A DNA stretch of 64,000 nt from Albidovulum sp. (GCA_030837825.1 JAUQYB010000033.1:20828-84827), one strand, 5' to 3'; counted from the first letter of the stretch, positions 52,108 to 61,569 are shown. Translations and numbers: made by a program. The notes: generated by a model not told the origin, from the sequence alone.

Positions 52108-53631
52108 ATGTCACGCCGTCCCGCCTCACGTTCGCCCCGCACCGCCACCCTGACCCAGCGGCCCTTCGGCGAAGTGCGCAACCCGCTCCGCCCGGTCGAA
52201 CTGGTCTCGGCCGATCAGGTCGAGACCATCCACCACACCAGCCTCAAGGTGCTTCGTGACATCGGGCTGAAAGTGGAAAGCGCCGTGGCCCGCGATCTGC
52301 TGAGGGGGATCGGCGCCGACGTCGACCCGGACAACCACCGGGTCCGGCTTGACCCTGCCCTGGTCGAGGAGATGCTGACCGGCATCCCGTCGGAATTCAC
52401 CATCCACGCCCGCAACCCCGAGAAGACCGTGCGGGTCGGGGGAAATTCCTTGACCTTCGCCACCGTCTGCGGCCCCTCCTTCGTTTCCGACCTCGATCGC
52501 GGGCGGCGGGCCGGAACGCTGGAAGACGTGCGGAATTTCGTGAAGCTTTCCGCCTCGCTGAACATCTTCCATCACGAGGGCGGCGCGGGCTGCGAGCCCT
52601 TGGAACTGCCGCCCGAGAGCCGGCATCTCGACATGATGCTGGCGCAGACGACCCTGTGCGACAAGGGCTGGCAGCCCTGCTGGATGAACACGGCCGAACG
52701 CGCCCGCGATTGCATCGAGATGGCCCGGATCGCGCTGCAGACCGACGAGGCGGGCCTCTGCGCCCGCCCCGGCATTCTGGGCGGCATCAACACCAACTCG
52801 CCCCTGCTTCTGGACGATGGACAGGCCGAGGCGCTGATCGAATTCGCCCGCGCCGGCCAGCCGGTCCATGTCACGCCCTTCACCCTCTCGGGTGCGATGA
52901 GCCCGGCGACCATCGGCGGCTCTCTGGTCCAGCAGAACGCCGAGGCGCTTGCCGGCATCGTGCTGGGACAGGCCGCCTGCCGCGGGGCGCCGGTCTTCTA
53001 CGGCCATTTCACCTCGAACGTCGACATGAAGACAGGTTCCCCCGCCTTCGGCACGCCCGAATATGCCCAGTCGACCATCGTCTCGGGCCAGTTGGCGCGG
53101 CGCTATGGCCTGCCGATCAGATCGTCGAACACCACGGCCTCTGCCTGCGTCGATCTGCAGGCGGCCTACGAATCCGGCATGTCGATCAACGCGTGCATCC
53201 AGGGCCATATCAATGTGATGATGCATGCGGGCGGCTGGCTGGAGGGGGGCCTGACCTGCTCTTTCGAGAAGCTGATCCTCGATGCCGAACTCCTGCAGAT
53301 GCAGGCGGCCTTCCTCGAGCCGCTCGATCTCAGCGAGGACGCGATCGGTTTCGACGCGATCGCCGAGGTGGGGCCTTCGGGGCACTTCTTCGGCACGAGC
53401 CACACCCTCGCCCGCTACAGGAACGCCTTCTACAGCCCCATCCTTTCCGATTGGCGCAATTACGAAAACTGGCGCGATGACGGGGCCAGGACCGCAACGC
53501 AACGCGCCAACGAGATCTGGAAGAAGCTGCTGGCGGAGTATGAAAAGCCGCCCATAGACCCGGCCGTCGAGGAAGAGCTGGAAGCCTACGTCGCCCGGCG
53601 CAAGGAAGAGATCGGGCGCAACGGCGCCTGA
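52108..53631 (+). CDS. MttB-family methyltransferase-like protein (second copy, non-pyrrolysine)
   Basis: 507 residues. Landmarks: VRLDPALVEEMLTGIPSEFTIHARNP, FATVCGPSFVSDLDRGRR, PVHVTPFTLSGAMSPATIGGS, HINVMMHAGGWLEGGLTCSFEK and GHFFGTSHTLARYRNAFY, the MttB/MtgB-type pattern. No in-frame amber codon. GGAG precedes ATG 52108. It is distant in sequence from the copy at 1252-2808. It follows the DMGDH-like gene by about 105 bp and has no corrinoid-protein neighbour. A methyl transfer from a betaine-like substrate is the family-based expectation. Confidence 0.9.
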   Translation: MSRRPASRSPRTATLTQRPFGEVRNPLRPVELVSADQVETIHHTSLKVLRDIGLKVESAVARDLLRGIGADVDPDNHRVRLDPALVEEMLTGIPSEFTIHARNPEKTVRVGGNSLTFATVCGPSFVSDLDRGRRAGTLEDVRNFVKLSASLNIFHHEGGAGCEPLELPPESRHLDMMLAQTTLCDKGWQPCWMNTAERARDCIEMARIALQTDEAGLCARPGILGGINTNSPLLLDDGQAEALIEFARAGQPVHVTPFTLSGAMSPATIGGSLVQQNAEALAGIVLGQAACRGAPVFYGHFTSNVDMKTGSPAFGTPEYAQSTIVSGQLARRYGLPIRSSNTTASACVDLQAAYESGMSINACIQGHINVMMHAGGWLEGGLTCSFEKLILDAELLQMQAAFLEPLDLSEDAIGFDAIAEVGPSGHFFGTSHTLARYRNAFYSPILSDWRNYENWRDDGARTATQRANEIWKKLLAEYEKPPIDPAVEEELEAYVARRKEEIGRNGA

Positions 53632-53716
53632 ACCTTGGCCGGCCGCGCCCATGTGGCCCCGCCCCGCCCTCGCCCGCCCCGGCCGAACCTCCATCCCTAC
53701 GGAAGGCACCTGCCAG

Positions 53717-54760
53717 ATGCTGGATAGAATGCCCGTTGCCGACCCTGCCCCCTTTGGTGCAAAAGCCGCCTCGGGCCTGTCGGTTGCCGTCCTGCTGACC
53801 GACGGGTTCTCGATGCTGTCGCTCAGCGCCATCACCGAAGCCCTGTCGTTGGCCAGCCGCCAGGCCGGCCATACCGGAGAGAAGGTCAGGCTGGTGGGTT
53901 TCCCCTCGCGCTGGCCGCTGTCGCGCTCGGGCGTGCAGGTGGTCGTGGATCACGCCATAGATCGCGCGGGGGCCGCGGACGGGCTGGTCGACTGGCATGA
54001 CGGGTTGTTTCTCTGCACCGGAGAGGCCCTGACGGCCGAGCAGGCCCGGATGGTGCTGCGGCTGGCCCGCAGTGCCCGGCGCCACGCAAAGCCGATCTGC
54101 GTGATCGGGGCGGCGGTGCATGTGCTTGCGCAAAGCGGCCTGGTCACTGGCTGCACCGATCACTGGACCCGGGTGGCAAGCCTGCGCGAAACCGTCTCCT
54201 CGGCCTCGGTGCAGGAGTCGATCTTCGTGCGCGACGGCCATGTCATCACCAGCCCCGGCGAGACGGCAGCGCTTGACCTCGTCTTCGCGCTGATCCGCGA
54301 ACGGTTGGGGCAGGATGTGGCCAGCGAGGTATCGGCCCAGCTTCTGGTGGAATCCGTGCGCAACGGCAACCGGCCGCAACCGCGCTTCGCGGCCAACCGC
54401 TACCGCGGCGTCTCGCGCGAGCTGGGCGTGGCGATCGACATGCTGGAATCGATGATCGAAGACCCGCCGTCGATGCAGAAGGTCGCCAGTTCGGCCAAGG
54501 TCTCGGTGCGCCAGCTGGAACGGCTGTTTGCCAGGCACCTGCAAACCTCTCCGCAGAAGTTCGGCCGGCAGGCGCAGCTGAACCATGCGATGAAGCTTCT
54601 CGAACAAAGCTCGATGGAGATCGTCGAGATCGCGCTTGCCTGCGGGTTTCGCGGGTCGGCCACCTTCAACAGGCATTTCAAGCGCGCCTTCGGCGTCACG
54701 CCCTCGAAATACCGGCTGTTCCGGGGCAGCCGGATCGGCGCCGCGGCCGGCCGGTCCTGA
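53717..54760 (+). CDS. GlxA-family AraC-type regulator (GbdR/CdhR-like)
   Basis: 347 residues. An N-terminal DJ-1/PfpI-like domain (SVAVLLTDGFSMLSLSAITEAL, ICVIGAAVHVLAQSG, LRETVSSASVQESIFVRDGHVITSPGETAALDL in parts) precedes two AraC HTH motifs (SMQKVASSAKVSVRQLERLF; EIVEIALACGFRGSATFNRHFKRAFGVTPSKYR). This domain order is that of GbdR and CdhR, activators of glycine betaine and carnitine catabolism in pseudomonads. It lies between the MttB and GntR genes, convergent with GntR. Confidence 0.9.
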   Translation: MLDRMPVADPAPFGAKAASGLSVAVLLTDGFSMLSLSAITEALSLASRQAGHTGEKVRLVGFPSRWPLSRSGVQVVVDHAIDRAGAADGLVDWHDGLFLCTGEALTAEQARMVLRLARSARRHAKPICVIGAAVHVLAQSGLVTGCTDHWTRVASLRETVSSASVQESIFVRDGHVITSPGETAALDLVFALIRERLGQDVASEVSAQLLVESVRNGNRPQPRFAANRYRGVSRELGVAIDMLESMIEDPPSMQKVASSAKVSVRQLERLFARHLQTSPQKFGRQAQLNHAMKLLEQSSMEIVEIALACGFRGSATFNRHFKRAFGVTPSKYRLFRGSRIGAAAGRS

Positions 54761-54783
54761 CCGGCAGGCGGGACGGAATGCCG

Positions 54784-55431
54784 TCAGATGCTGCGGAACA
54801 GCGCCGTGCCCCAGTTCACGTCGGATTCGATCAGCCGTCGGACACGGACCTTATCGCCCGCATCGAAGGCGTCGATGATGTCATGGTGCTCGTTCGCCCA
54901 GTCCGACTTGTCGGCCAGTTCCCGTATCGCCTTGCCCAGCCAGGGACCGCTTCGCGCATAGAGGATTTCGGCAAGCTCGCTCAGGTCCTGGTTGCCGCAG
55001 CTCCAGTAGATCAGCGAATGGAAGCGGAAGTTGTTGAGAAGGAAGGTGCGGGCATCGCCGTTTTCCCAGGCGGCATCCATCGCCCGGGAAAAATCGCGCA
55101 ACTGCTTCAGGTCCGCCTTCGTCAGCCGGCCCATCGCCAACTCGGCCGCCGCCCCTTCCAGCGTGGCGCGAAGAAAGAAGAGATCCGAGGCGACGTCCGG
55201 CGTGACGGCAGGCACCCGATAGGCGCGCTTGGCGGAACCGGTCAGCGCCTTCTCGTTCTCAAGCCGCTTCAGCGCCTCGCGCACGGGCATGGCGGAGACA
55301 TTGGCTTCCTCCGCCAGGGTGCGGATCGACAATGCGGTGCCAGGCGCCAGATCGCCCACGATCAGCCGAAGCCGCAGATCCAGGTAGATCTTCTCGCTCA
55401 GATTGGCCTTCGCGTTGTCCGCCAGAGTCAT
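54784..55431 (-). CDS. GntR/FCD (FadR-subfamily) transcriptional regulator
   Basis: 215 residues. N-terminal winged helix LSEKIYLDLRLRLIVGDLAPG, then LAEEANVSAMPVREALKRLENEKAL. The C-terminal FCD domain has FHSLIYWSCGNQDL and EHHDIIDAFDAGD with its metal/ligand His residues. Regulators of this subfamily bind short ungapped or nearly ungapped palindromes, so the four CTGTGATCACAG sites in this island fit it better than they fit an AraC protein. Its own promoter lacks the motif. Confidence 0.9.
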   Translation of the reverse strand: MTLADNAKANLSEKIYLDLRLRLIVGDLAPGTALSIRTLAEEANVSAMPVREALKRLENEKALTGSAKRAYRVPAVTPDVASDLFFLRATLEGAAAELAMGRLTKADLKQLRDFSRAMDAAWENGDARTFLLNNFRFHSLIYWSCGNQDLSELAEILYARSGPWLGKAIRELADKSDWANEHHDIIDAFDAGDKVRVRRLIESDVNWGTALFRSI

Positions 55432-55524
55432 CGTCGGAACACACCCACAGGATATCGTTGCGCAAGTCTACAGCCGGCAGTGGTGACTACAACACGATCT
55501 TGGCCGAAGGTGTGGCCATCAGCC

Positions 55525-56562
55525 TCACGCCTCGACCGCGGTCTTCTGCTCGGCCTCGATCAGCTTCTGCAACCGCCGCCGGAACAGCAGCGGGCCGGCA
55601 TCGATGGCGATGTCGATGTTGCGGGTGGTCTTCTCCTGCATCCCCTTCTGCACCTCGGTCAGCACCGCCCGATCCTCGTTGAAGGCGAACTCGACCGAGG
55701 CGTTCATGTAGCTGGAAATCTCCTCATCCCCGGGATGCACGTTGCGAAGCTGGAACCAGTAGTAGCGCGTCGTGTGCTCGTCGACCGGCGTCATTAAGTT
55801 GTAGCTGTCCATCTGGAAATACCTGCCTTCCGGCAGTTTCGTCAGGTCCCCTCCGGTGCCCGCGGGCGTGAAGATCGCCTTGATATAGGCCAGCGACGGA
55901 TAGCGGACCTCGTAATGCTGCTCGCGGTCGCAATTGCCGGCGAAAGGGACGAGCCTTTGGTAGAAGGGGGCCACCTCGACGTCATACATCCAGCGCGAGA
56001 CGATGACCCCGGTTTCGGTGCCGGTCACCGTCAGCGGCTCCTCCTCGCAGGCGGAATTGCCGAACGAGCTTTGATGCACCCAGGCGACATGGCTGGGGTC
56101 CAGAAGGTTGTCCGTGATGTACAGGTAGTTGCAGGGGAAGGGGATCGCATCGCCGTGGTTCATGCCCCAGGCCGGATCGCCGTAATGCTCGACGGTGAAG
56201 ATCTTCGCCGGATCGGCAAGCGCGGGGTCGCCCATCCAGATCCAGACCAGGCCGTAGCGGCTGACCATCGGATAGGAATGGATATTGGCGCTGCCGGGAA
56301 TGCGGTCCTGGCCGGGGACGCGGACGCAGCTTCCCATGCAGTCGAAGGTCAGCCCGTGATAGCCGCATTCGATGTGGTCGTGCTTGAGCCGCCCCTTCGA
56401 CAGGGGAAGCTTGCGGTGGGGGCAGGCGTCGATCAGCGCGACCGGGTCGCCGGCTTCGGTGCGGAACACCACGATCTTTTCGCCCAGTACCCTGATCTGC
56501 TTCAGGTCACGGTTCACCTCGTGGTCCCAGGCGGCGACATACCAGCAATTGCGGAGAAACAT
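55525..56562 (-). CDS. VanA-like Rieske non-heme iron oxygenase (O/N-demethylase type)
   Basis: 345 residues. Opening FLRNCWYVAAWDHEV is typical of VanA/dicamba-demethylase-like oxygenases. Rieske ligands are Cys47/His49 (ACPHRKLPL) and Cys66/His69 (ECGYHGLTFD). The catalytic iron site is DNLLDPSHVAWVH with His158 and His163. The start codon follows the soxG stop by two bases, so it is translationally coupled to the sarcosine oxidase operon. It has no dedicated reductase next to it; the ferredoxin at 63014 could serve. An N- or O-demethylation of the pathway substrate is likely but unproven. Confidence 0.9.
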   Translation of the reverse strand: MFLRNCWYVAAWDHEVNRDLKQIRVLGEKIVVFRTEAGDPVALIDACPHRKLPLSKGRLKHDHIECGYHGLTFDCMGSCVRVPGQDRIPGSANIHSYPMVSRYGLVWIWMGDPALADPAKIFTVEHYGDPAWGMNHGDAIPFPCNYLYITDNLLDPSHVAWVHQSSFGNSACEEEPLTVTGTETGVIVSRWMYDVEVAPFYQRLVPFAGNCDREQHYEVRYPSLAYIKAIFTPAGTGGDLTKLPEGRYFQMDSYNLMTPVDEHTTRYYWFQLRNVHPGDEEISSYMNASVEFAFNEDRAVLTEVQKGMQEKTTRNIDIAIDAGPLLFRRRLQKLIEAEQKTAVEA

Positions 56563-56564
56563 GG

Positions 56565-57116
56565 TCAGCCCCTTCTGTCAGCGGCGTCCGGGGCGACCGG
56601 ACGCGGCGTTTGCGATGGATCGGCAAGGTCGTGGCGCAGGCAAAGCTGGCGCAGGTGATCGACGAACGACTGCGCGAGCGGGCGTTCGACAAGGATGTGG
56701 ACGTCCCGCGTCGTCGACCACCAGAGCGCGCAGTCATGCTGGTTCAGCCGGGTGCGGATCGCCCGATCCCGGCGGACAGGGGCCGCGTGCAGGTCGACGC
56801 GGGTGCAGTGGCCAAGGAAATGCAGCGCCTCCACCCCGCGCAGCCGGAAACGGGTCAGCCCATGGCCGATTTCCACCGCGATGAAGGGGCCTTCGGGGGG
56901 CGGTCCTGAAAGAAGAACCGTGCCGGGCGCGTAGCGCAGATACAGCACGCCCCCGCTCTCCCGCCATGTGCCGAAGGGAAGGATGGCGTCCAGCGCCGCC
57001 GCCGCGCCGTTCAGTGCGGTCAGCGGCAGGAACGCCTCGTCCAGCCGCAAGCCGAGCGGTCCCGGCAGATGACCGCCCGCATCGGTGGCGGGAGTTGCGG
57101 GTAGCGGCTCAGGCAT
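56565..57116 (-). CDS. soxG: Sarcosine oxidase gamma subunit
   Basis: 183 residues, Ala/Pro-rich N terminus, then FGTWRESGGVLYLRYAPGTVLLSGP, CTRVDLHAAPVRRDRAIRTRLNQHDCALWW and SFVDHLRQLCLRHDL. The last part matches the GcvT-like SoxG pattern of a heterotetrameric sarcosine oxidase. Its start overlaps the end of soxA by about 8 bp. Confidence 0.85.
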   Translation of the reverse strand: MPEPLPATPATDAGGHLPGPLGLRLDEAFLPLTALNGAAAALDAILPFGTWRESGGVLYLRYAPGTVLLSGPPPEGPFIAVEIGHGLTRFRLRGVEALHFLGHCTRVDLHAAPVRRDRAIRTRLNQHDCALWWSTTRDVHILVERPLAQSFVDHLRQLCLRHDLADPSQTPRPVAPDAADRRG

Positions 57117-59988
57117 GAAGGCGCTCTCCTTGCACGTCATGGGCGCAGGCGGGCGTGACGCGCACCCGCATCGAGATGCCGGCAACCGGCGAATGCGCCC
57201 AGAGGACCTCGCCCATCCGCGCCGCGCCGTTCTCCAGGAAGGCCAGGGCGATCGGATGGCCTAGGGTGGAGCGCGGGACCGAGGCGGTCAGATGACCGCA
57301 GGCACTGGCACGGCCCTGCGCGTCGAGATCGGAGATACTGAGACAGGCGCCGAAGGGGATGGCGGTCCGCCCGTCTTCGGGAACCAGGCCGACCAGCAGC
57401 TCCCGCCCCTCCGCCTGCAGCGCGGGGCGCGACAGGAGGGCGCGGCCGACGAAATCCTTCTTCGTCGAGACCATCCCGCCCATTCCCAGATCGCCGGGCG
57501 TCCGTCTTCCGTCGATCTCCGTGCCGACCGAGAGATGGCCCTTCTCGATCCTCAGCACGTCCAGAGCCTCGAGCCCGTAGGGAACGATGCCCCATTCGGC
57601 CCCGCGCTCCATGACCCGGTCGAGCAAGGTTTCGGCAAATCCGGCGGGGGTGTTGATCTCGAAACTCGACTCGCCCGAGAAGCTGACAGAGAAGACCCGC
57701 ACCGGCAGGTTGCCGCCAAGCGTGCCGGTCCGCACCGAGGCGAAGGGAAAGCCCTCGCGGGTAACGTCGAAATCCGGCGCCAGCGCCTGAAGCAGGCTGC
57801 GCGCCTTCGGCCCTGCGATGGCCAGCGAGGCCCAGTGATCGCTGACCGGGGTCAGCGTGACATTCAGGGCCGGCCAGTCCAGTTGCGCGGATTTCAGCAT
57901 GTGCCGCGAGACCGCGGTGGACCGCGCCGTCGTCGCGGTGACCAGGAAATGGGTCTCGCCCAGACGGGCGATGGTGCCGTCGTCGAAGACATAGCCGTCT
58001 TCCCGCAGCATCAGCGCATATCGCAACCGGCCTGGTTGCAGGGTCGCGAAGTTGTTGCAGTAGAGCCGCGACAGGAACTCCATCGCATCGCTACCCTGCA
58101 CGTCGAACTTGCCCAGCGTCGACATGTCGACACACCCGAGCGCCCCGCGCACCGCCCGGCATTCCCGTTCGATGGCGTCCGCCATGGTCTCGCCCGGCTT
58201 CGGGAAGTAGCGGGGATAGAGCCAGGAGCTCGAGGTCTGGAAGACGCATCCCAGCCGCTCGAAGCCGCGGTGGAACGGGGTGCGCCGCGTCGGCAGCATC
58301 TGCTCGCCGGTTTCCGTGCCGACAAGGGCGCCGATGGAAACCGGCGAAAAGGGCGGTCGACAGGTGGCGTGGCCGATCTCGGCCGGCGGACGCCGGGTCA
58401 GCGCGGCGATCTCGAGGATGCCGTTGGTCCAGCTGGTCTTGCCCTGATCGGTGCCCATGCCAAGCGTGGTGTAACGCTTGGTCAGTTCGACATTGCCGTA
58501 ACCCTCGTGCTGCGCCAGCGCGATGTCTTCGCGGGTGACATCGTTCTGCAGGTCGACGAATGCCTTTCCCGGGCCGGAGGTGAAGCGGCCTTCCGGCGCA
58601 GGCGTCGCGGCGGGGCGGGCGGGATGCAGAGGCTTGTGCATCTGAAGCTCGGCCATGGCCTCATGCGCTGCGGCCTTGCCATCGGCAATGCAATCCGCCG
58701 GGTCCAGAACCCCGCGCGCGCCGCCAACCGGGCGCATCGTGACGCCTTTGTCGTCCGGCATCAGGCTTTGCGTCTTCGGATCGAATGCCAGCGCCCCGCC
58801 CTTCTGGGCAAGGAGATGGGCCGTAGGGGCCCAGCCCGCCGAGACGCACAGAAGATCGCAGGCCACCCTGAACCGTTTGCCGTCGGCGTCGCGCCAGCGC
58901 AGACCGGCAAGGTGCCGCCGCCCGGAGGTGCCGAGGATCCGCGCATCGGGCCCCAGCACGGCCGCGACGCTGATCCCGGCCTCGGACAGGGCGGCGACGG
59001 TGTCGGCGCGTTCCTCCGGATCGGCCACGGCGACGATGGCGTGGCGGCCGGGCGCGACGGCGAACCGGCGGATGTATTGGCGGACCGCACCCGCCAGCAT
59101 GACCCCAGGCCGGTCGTTGCCCGGAAAGACCACCGGCCGCTCGATCGCGCCAGTGGCCAGAAGGATGCGGCGGGCGCGGATCTTCCAGAGGATCGCCCGG
59201 GCGGCGCTGCCGGGCGGCCGGGTCTCGACCGCCTGGACTAACCCATGGTCGTAGTGCCCGAAGGCCAGCGTGCGGGGCATGACGGTGACGTTCGACAACT
59301 CCCCCAGCGCGGCTGCGGCATCCTGCGCCCAGTCGACCGCGGACAGGCCCTGTGCAGTTTCGCGGCTGTAGAGAAGGCTGCCGCCCAGCGCCTGATCCTG
59401 CTCGACCAGCACTACCGTCGCGCCGGACTGCGCCGCGGCGAGGGCCGCCGAAAGTCCCGCGGGACCGGCGCCGATAACCAGTATGTCGCAGCTTTTACGG
59501 CGCTTGTCGTACAGCGCCGGGTCCGGGGGCGGATCGGCCTTGCCGTGCCCGGCCATGCGGCGGATCAGGCGGGACCAGGTTCCCGACCAGGCGCCTGCCG
59601 GCCAGAGGAAGGTCTTGTAGTAGAAGCCCGCGCCCAGCGCCCTGCCACCCAGCCCGATCAGCGCGCCCGCATCCCTTTCCAGGCGGGGCCAGGCGTTCTG
59701 GCTGAAGACGCGAAGCCCGTCGCGAAGCGCAACCTCGGTGGCCTTCAGGTTCGGCGTCGATCCGGTGGCGTCGGCCACGGTGACCAGGGCCGAGGGTTCC
59801 TCGATCCCCGCCGAGAGGATGCCGCGCGGCCGATGATATTTGATCGACCGGGCAACGAAATGGCGGTCCTGCGCCAGCAGGGCCGAGGCCAGCGTGTCGC
59901 CGGGATGGCCGTGCATCTCCTCGCCATCGAAGGTGAAGGAGAGGACCGTGCCGCGGTCGATCCGGCCGCCGGAGGGCAGACGGCTCAT
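57109..59988 (-). CDS. soxA: Sarcosine oxidase alpha subunit
   Basis: 959 residues, normal for the alpha subunit. N-terminal 2Fe-2S-like/CoxL region FTFDGEEMHGHPGDTLASALLAQD and RSIKYHRPRGILSAG. NAD/FAD-binding domain DILVIGAGPAGLSAALAAAQSGATVVLVEQD from about residue 170. C-terminal GcvT domains have GKFDVQGSDAMEFLSRLY, VSFSGESSFEINTP and GYVF-type segments. With SoxB, D and G it oxidises sarcosine to glycine, delivering formaldehyde as methylene-THF plus H2O2. Its start overlaps the soxD stop by 4 bp. Confidence 0.95.
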   Translation of the reverse strand: MSRLPSGGRIDRGTVLSFTFDGEEMHGHPGDTLASALLAQDRHFVARSIKYHRPRGILSAGIEEPSALVTVADATGSTPNLKATEVALRDGLRVFSQNAWPRLERDAGALIGLGGRALGAGFYYKTFLWPAGAWSGTWSRLIRRMAGHGKADPPPDPALYDKRRKSCDILVIGAGPAGLSAALAAAQSGATVVLVEQDQALGGSLLYSRETAQGLSAVDWAQDAAAALGELSNVTVMPRTLAFGHYDHGLVQAVETRPPGSAARAILWKIRARRILLATGAIERPVVFPGNDRPGVMLAGAVRQYIRRFAVAPGRHAIVAVADPEERADTVAALSEAGISVAAVLGPDARILGTSGRRHLAGLRWRDADGKRFRVACDLLCVSAGWAPTAHLLAQKGGALAFDPKTQSLMPDDKGVTMRPVGGARGVLDPADCIADGKAAAHEAMAELQMHKPLHPARPAATPAPEGRFTSGPGKAFVDLQNDVTREDIALAQHEGYGNVELTKRYTTLGMGTDQGKTSWTNGILEIAALTRRPPAEIGHATCRPPFSPVSIGALVGTETGEQMLPTRRTPFHRGFERLGCVFQTSSSWLYPRYFPKPGETMADAIERECRAVRGALGCVDMSTLGKFDVQGSDAMEFLSRLYCNNFATLQPGRLRYALMLREDGYVFDDGTIARLGETHFLVTATTARSTAVSRHMLKSAQLDWPALNVTLTPVSDHWASLAIAGPKARSLLQALAPDFDVTREGFPFASVRTGTLGGNLPVRVFSVSFSGESSFEINTPAGFAETLLDRVMERGAEWGIVPYGLEALDVLRIEKGHLSVGTEIDGRRTPGDLGMGGMVSTKKDFVGRALLSRPALQAEGRELLVGLVPEDGRTAIPFGACLSISDLDAQGRASACGHLTASVPRSTLGHPIALAFLENGAARMGEVLWAHSPVAGISMRVRVTPACAHDVQGERLHA

Positions 59989-60266
59989 GGCTGCCCGCCC
60001 CTTTCGGCTGCGCGGGCCGCATCTGGAATGTCGTGCGAGACGAGGCCGCGGCTCAGGGTGATCCAGCGCTCGCAGCCGCTGGCGTGATACCAGATTTCGC
60101 GCAACGGGCCGCCCGGATGGCCAGAGGGTGCACCCGCGCCCAGCACAGCCTGCCAGGCCGCTGCATCGGCGGTGCCATCCATCGGCGGCAGGGCGCGCAG
60201 CGGGCCGCCATAGTGGAATTCGCCTTCATCGCGCGGGCCGCAATACGGACAGGGAAGAAGAAGCAT
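59985..60266 (-). CDS. soxD: Sarcosine oxidase delta subunit
   Basis: 93 residues. LPCPYCGPRDEGEFHYGG, then GGPLREIWYHASGCERWITLSR. The Cys/His zinc ligands of SoxD (CPYCG, HxxGC) are intact. GAGGGA precedes ATG 60266. It lies between soxB (11-bp gap) and soxA (4-bp overlap), the standard order. Confidence 0.93.
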   Translation of the reverse strand: MLLLPCPYCGPRDEGEFHYGGPLRALPPMDGTADAAAWQAVLGAGAPSGHPGGPLREIWYHASGCERWITLSRGLVSHDIPDAARAAERGGQP

Positions 60267-60277
60267 CTCGCGTTCCC

Positions 60278-61531
60278 TCAATGCAGCCAGGGATAGGGGC
60301 CGATCCCGGCATCGTCCTGCTCGGCCCCGGTCGTGAAGCGTTCCAGCGCGAAAGGGGCGATGAGGTCGGGCAAGGTGCCTGTAGCCAGGAGATCGGCCAT
60401 GCACCGGCCGACCGCCGGCGTCGCCTTGAACCCCGCATAGCCCCAGCCGGCGTTGATCATCAGGCCGTCGACGGGCGTGCGGCCGACGATCGCATTGCCG
60501 TCCAGCGTGATGTCGGCCGTGCCCGACCAGTGCCGCATCAGCCGCAGCCGCGACAGGAAGGGGAAGATCTGCACCGCGCGGGCCAGCACATCCTCGAGTC
60601 GCTCGAAACTGCCGCGCCGGGCATGGGACAGGTAGCCGTCCGTCGCCCCGCCCAGCACGAACTCGCCCTTGCCGGTCTGGCTGACGTAGCTGAGGCCCGC
60701 GTTGTAGTTGACCACCGCGTCCAGCGCGGGCTTCACCGGCTCGGTCACCATGGCCTGTACGTTGACCGGATGGATCGGCAGGTCGAGGCCGGCCAGCCCC
60801 GCCACGGCCCCGCTGGCCCCCGCCACCGAGATCAGCGCCTGTCCGCATGCAATCCGGCCCCGTGGCGTATGAACTGCTGAAATCCTGTTCGACTTGATAT
60901 CAAAGCCGACCGCCGGGCAGTTCTGGAAGATGTGGACACCCGCCGCCGTGGCCTTGCGGGCAAGGCCCCAGGCCACGGCATCGTGCCGCACGACGCCGCC
61001 CGCCGCCTGCACCAGCGCCCCCGCAATCGGAAATCGCTTGGGGCTGCGGAGGTCCAGTTCAGGCACCCGCGACTGCAGTGCCTCGCCGGTCAGAATGTCG
61101 GCCCTGGCTCCGCGCAGGCGCATGGCGTTGGCCCGCAACGTGAAATGCTCAAGCTCGCCATCGGAATGGGCGAGGTCGACATAGCCCCGGGCCTCGTACA
61201 TCAGGTTGAAGTTCAGCTCCCGGCCGAGGTCCGCCCAGAGGGCAAGGGCAAGGTTCTTCAGCCCGAAGCTCGAGTTCAGCAGGTAGTCCGAGCGCACGAT
61301 CGTGGTGTTGCGCGCGGTATTTCCACCACCCAGCCACCCGGCCTCCAAGACCGCGACATTCGTGATGCCGTGTCTGGCGGCAAGGTAATGGACCGTGGCG
61401 AGACCGTGCCCGCCCCCGCCAATAATCACGATATCATAAGAGCTTCGCAGATCCGGCGTGGTAAAGGCGGGCGGCCAGTGCCTGTTACCCAGAGCGGCAT
61501 GCGCAGCGACCGAGAGTCCCGAATAGGCCAT
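60278..61531 (-). CDS. soxB: Sarcosine oxidase beta subunit
   Basis: 417 residues, typical length. FAD motif SYDIVIIGGGGHGLATVHYLA at 31-51. His183 in VVRHDAVAWGLARKA matches the covalent-FMN histidine of tetrameric enzymes. GWGYAGFKATPAVGR is the SoxB C-terminal flavin loop. I chose ATG 61531 because the upstream in-frame ATG (61576) would place the operator at 61558 inside the coding region. It is the first gene of soxBDAG plus the Rieske gene. Confidence 0.93.
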   Translation of the reverse strand: MAYSGLSVAAHAALGNRHWPPAFTTPDLRSSYDIVIIGGGGHGLATVHYLAARHGITNVAVLEAGWLGGGNTARNTTIVRSDYLLNSSFGLKNLALALWADLGRELNFNLMYEARGYVDLAHSDGELEHFTLRANAMRLRGARADILTGEALQSRVPELDLRSPKRFPIAGALVQAAGGVVRHDAVAWGLARKATAAGVHIFQNCPAVGFDIKSNRISAVHTPRGRIACGQALISVAGASGAVAGLAGLDLPIHPVNVQAMVTEPVKPALDAVVNYNAGLSYVSQTGKGEFVLGGATDGYLSHARRGSFERLEDVLARAVQIFPFLSRLRLMRHWSGTADITLDGNAIVGRTPVDGLMINAGWGYAGFKATPAVGRCMADLLATGTLPDLIAPFALERFTTGAEQDDAGIGPYPWLH

Positions 61532-61557
61532 GTCCGCCACGCTCCGCTGAATCGCAA

Positions 61558-61569
61558 CTGTGATCACAG
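61558..61569. promoter_or_regulatory. TGTGATCACA operator, copy 3 (soxB)
   Basis: CTGTGATCACAG lies 27 bp before the soxB start, in the 266-bp divergent gap with the Rieske oxygenase gene. Confidence 0.75.
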
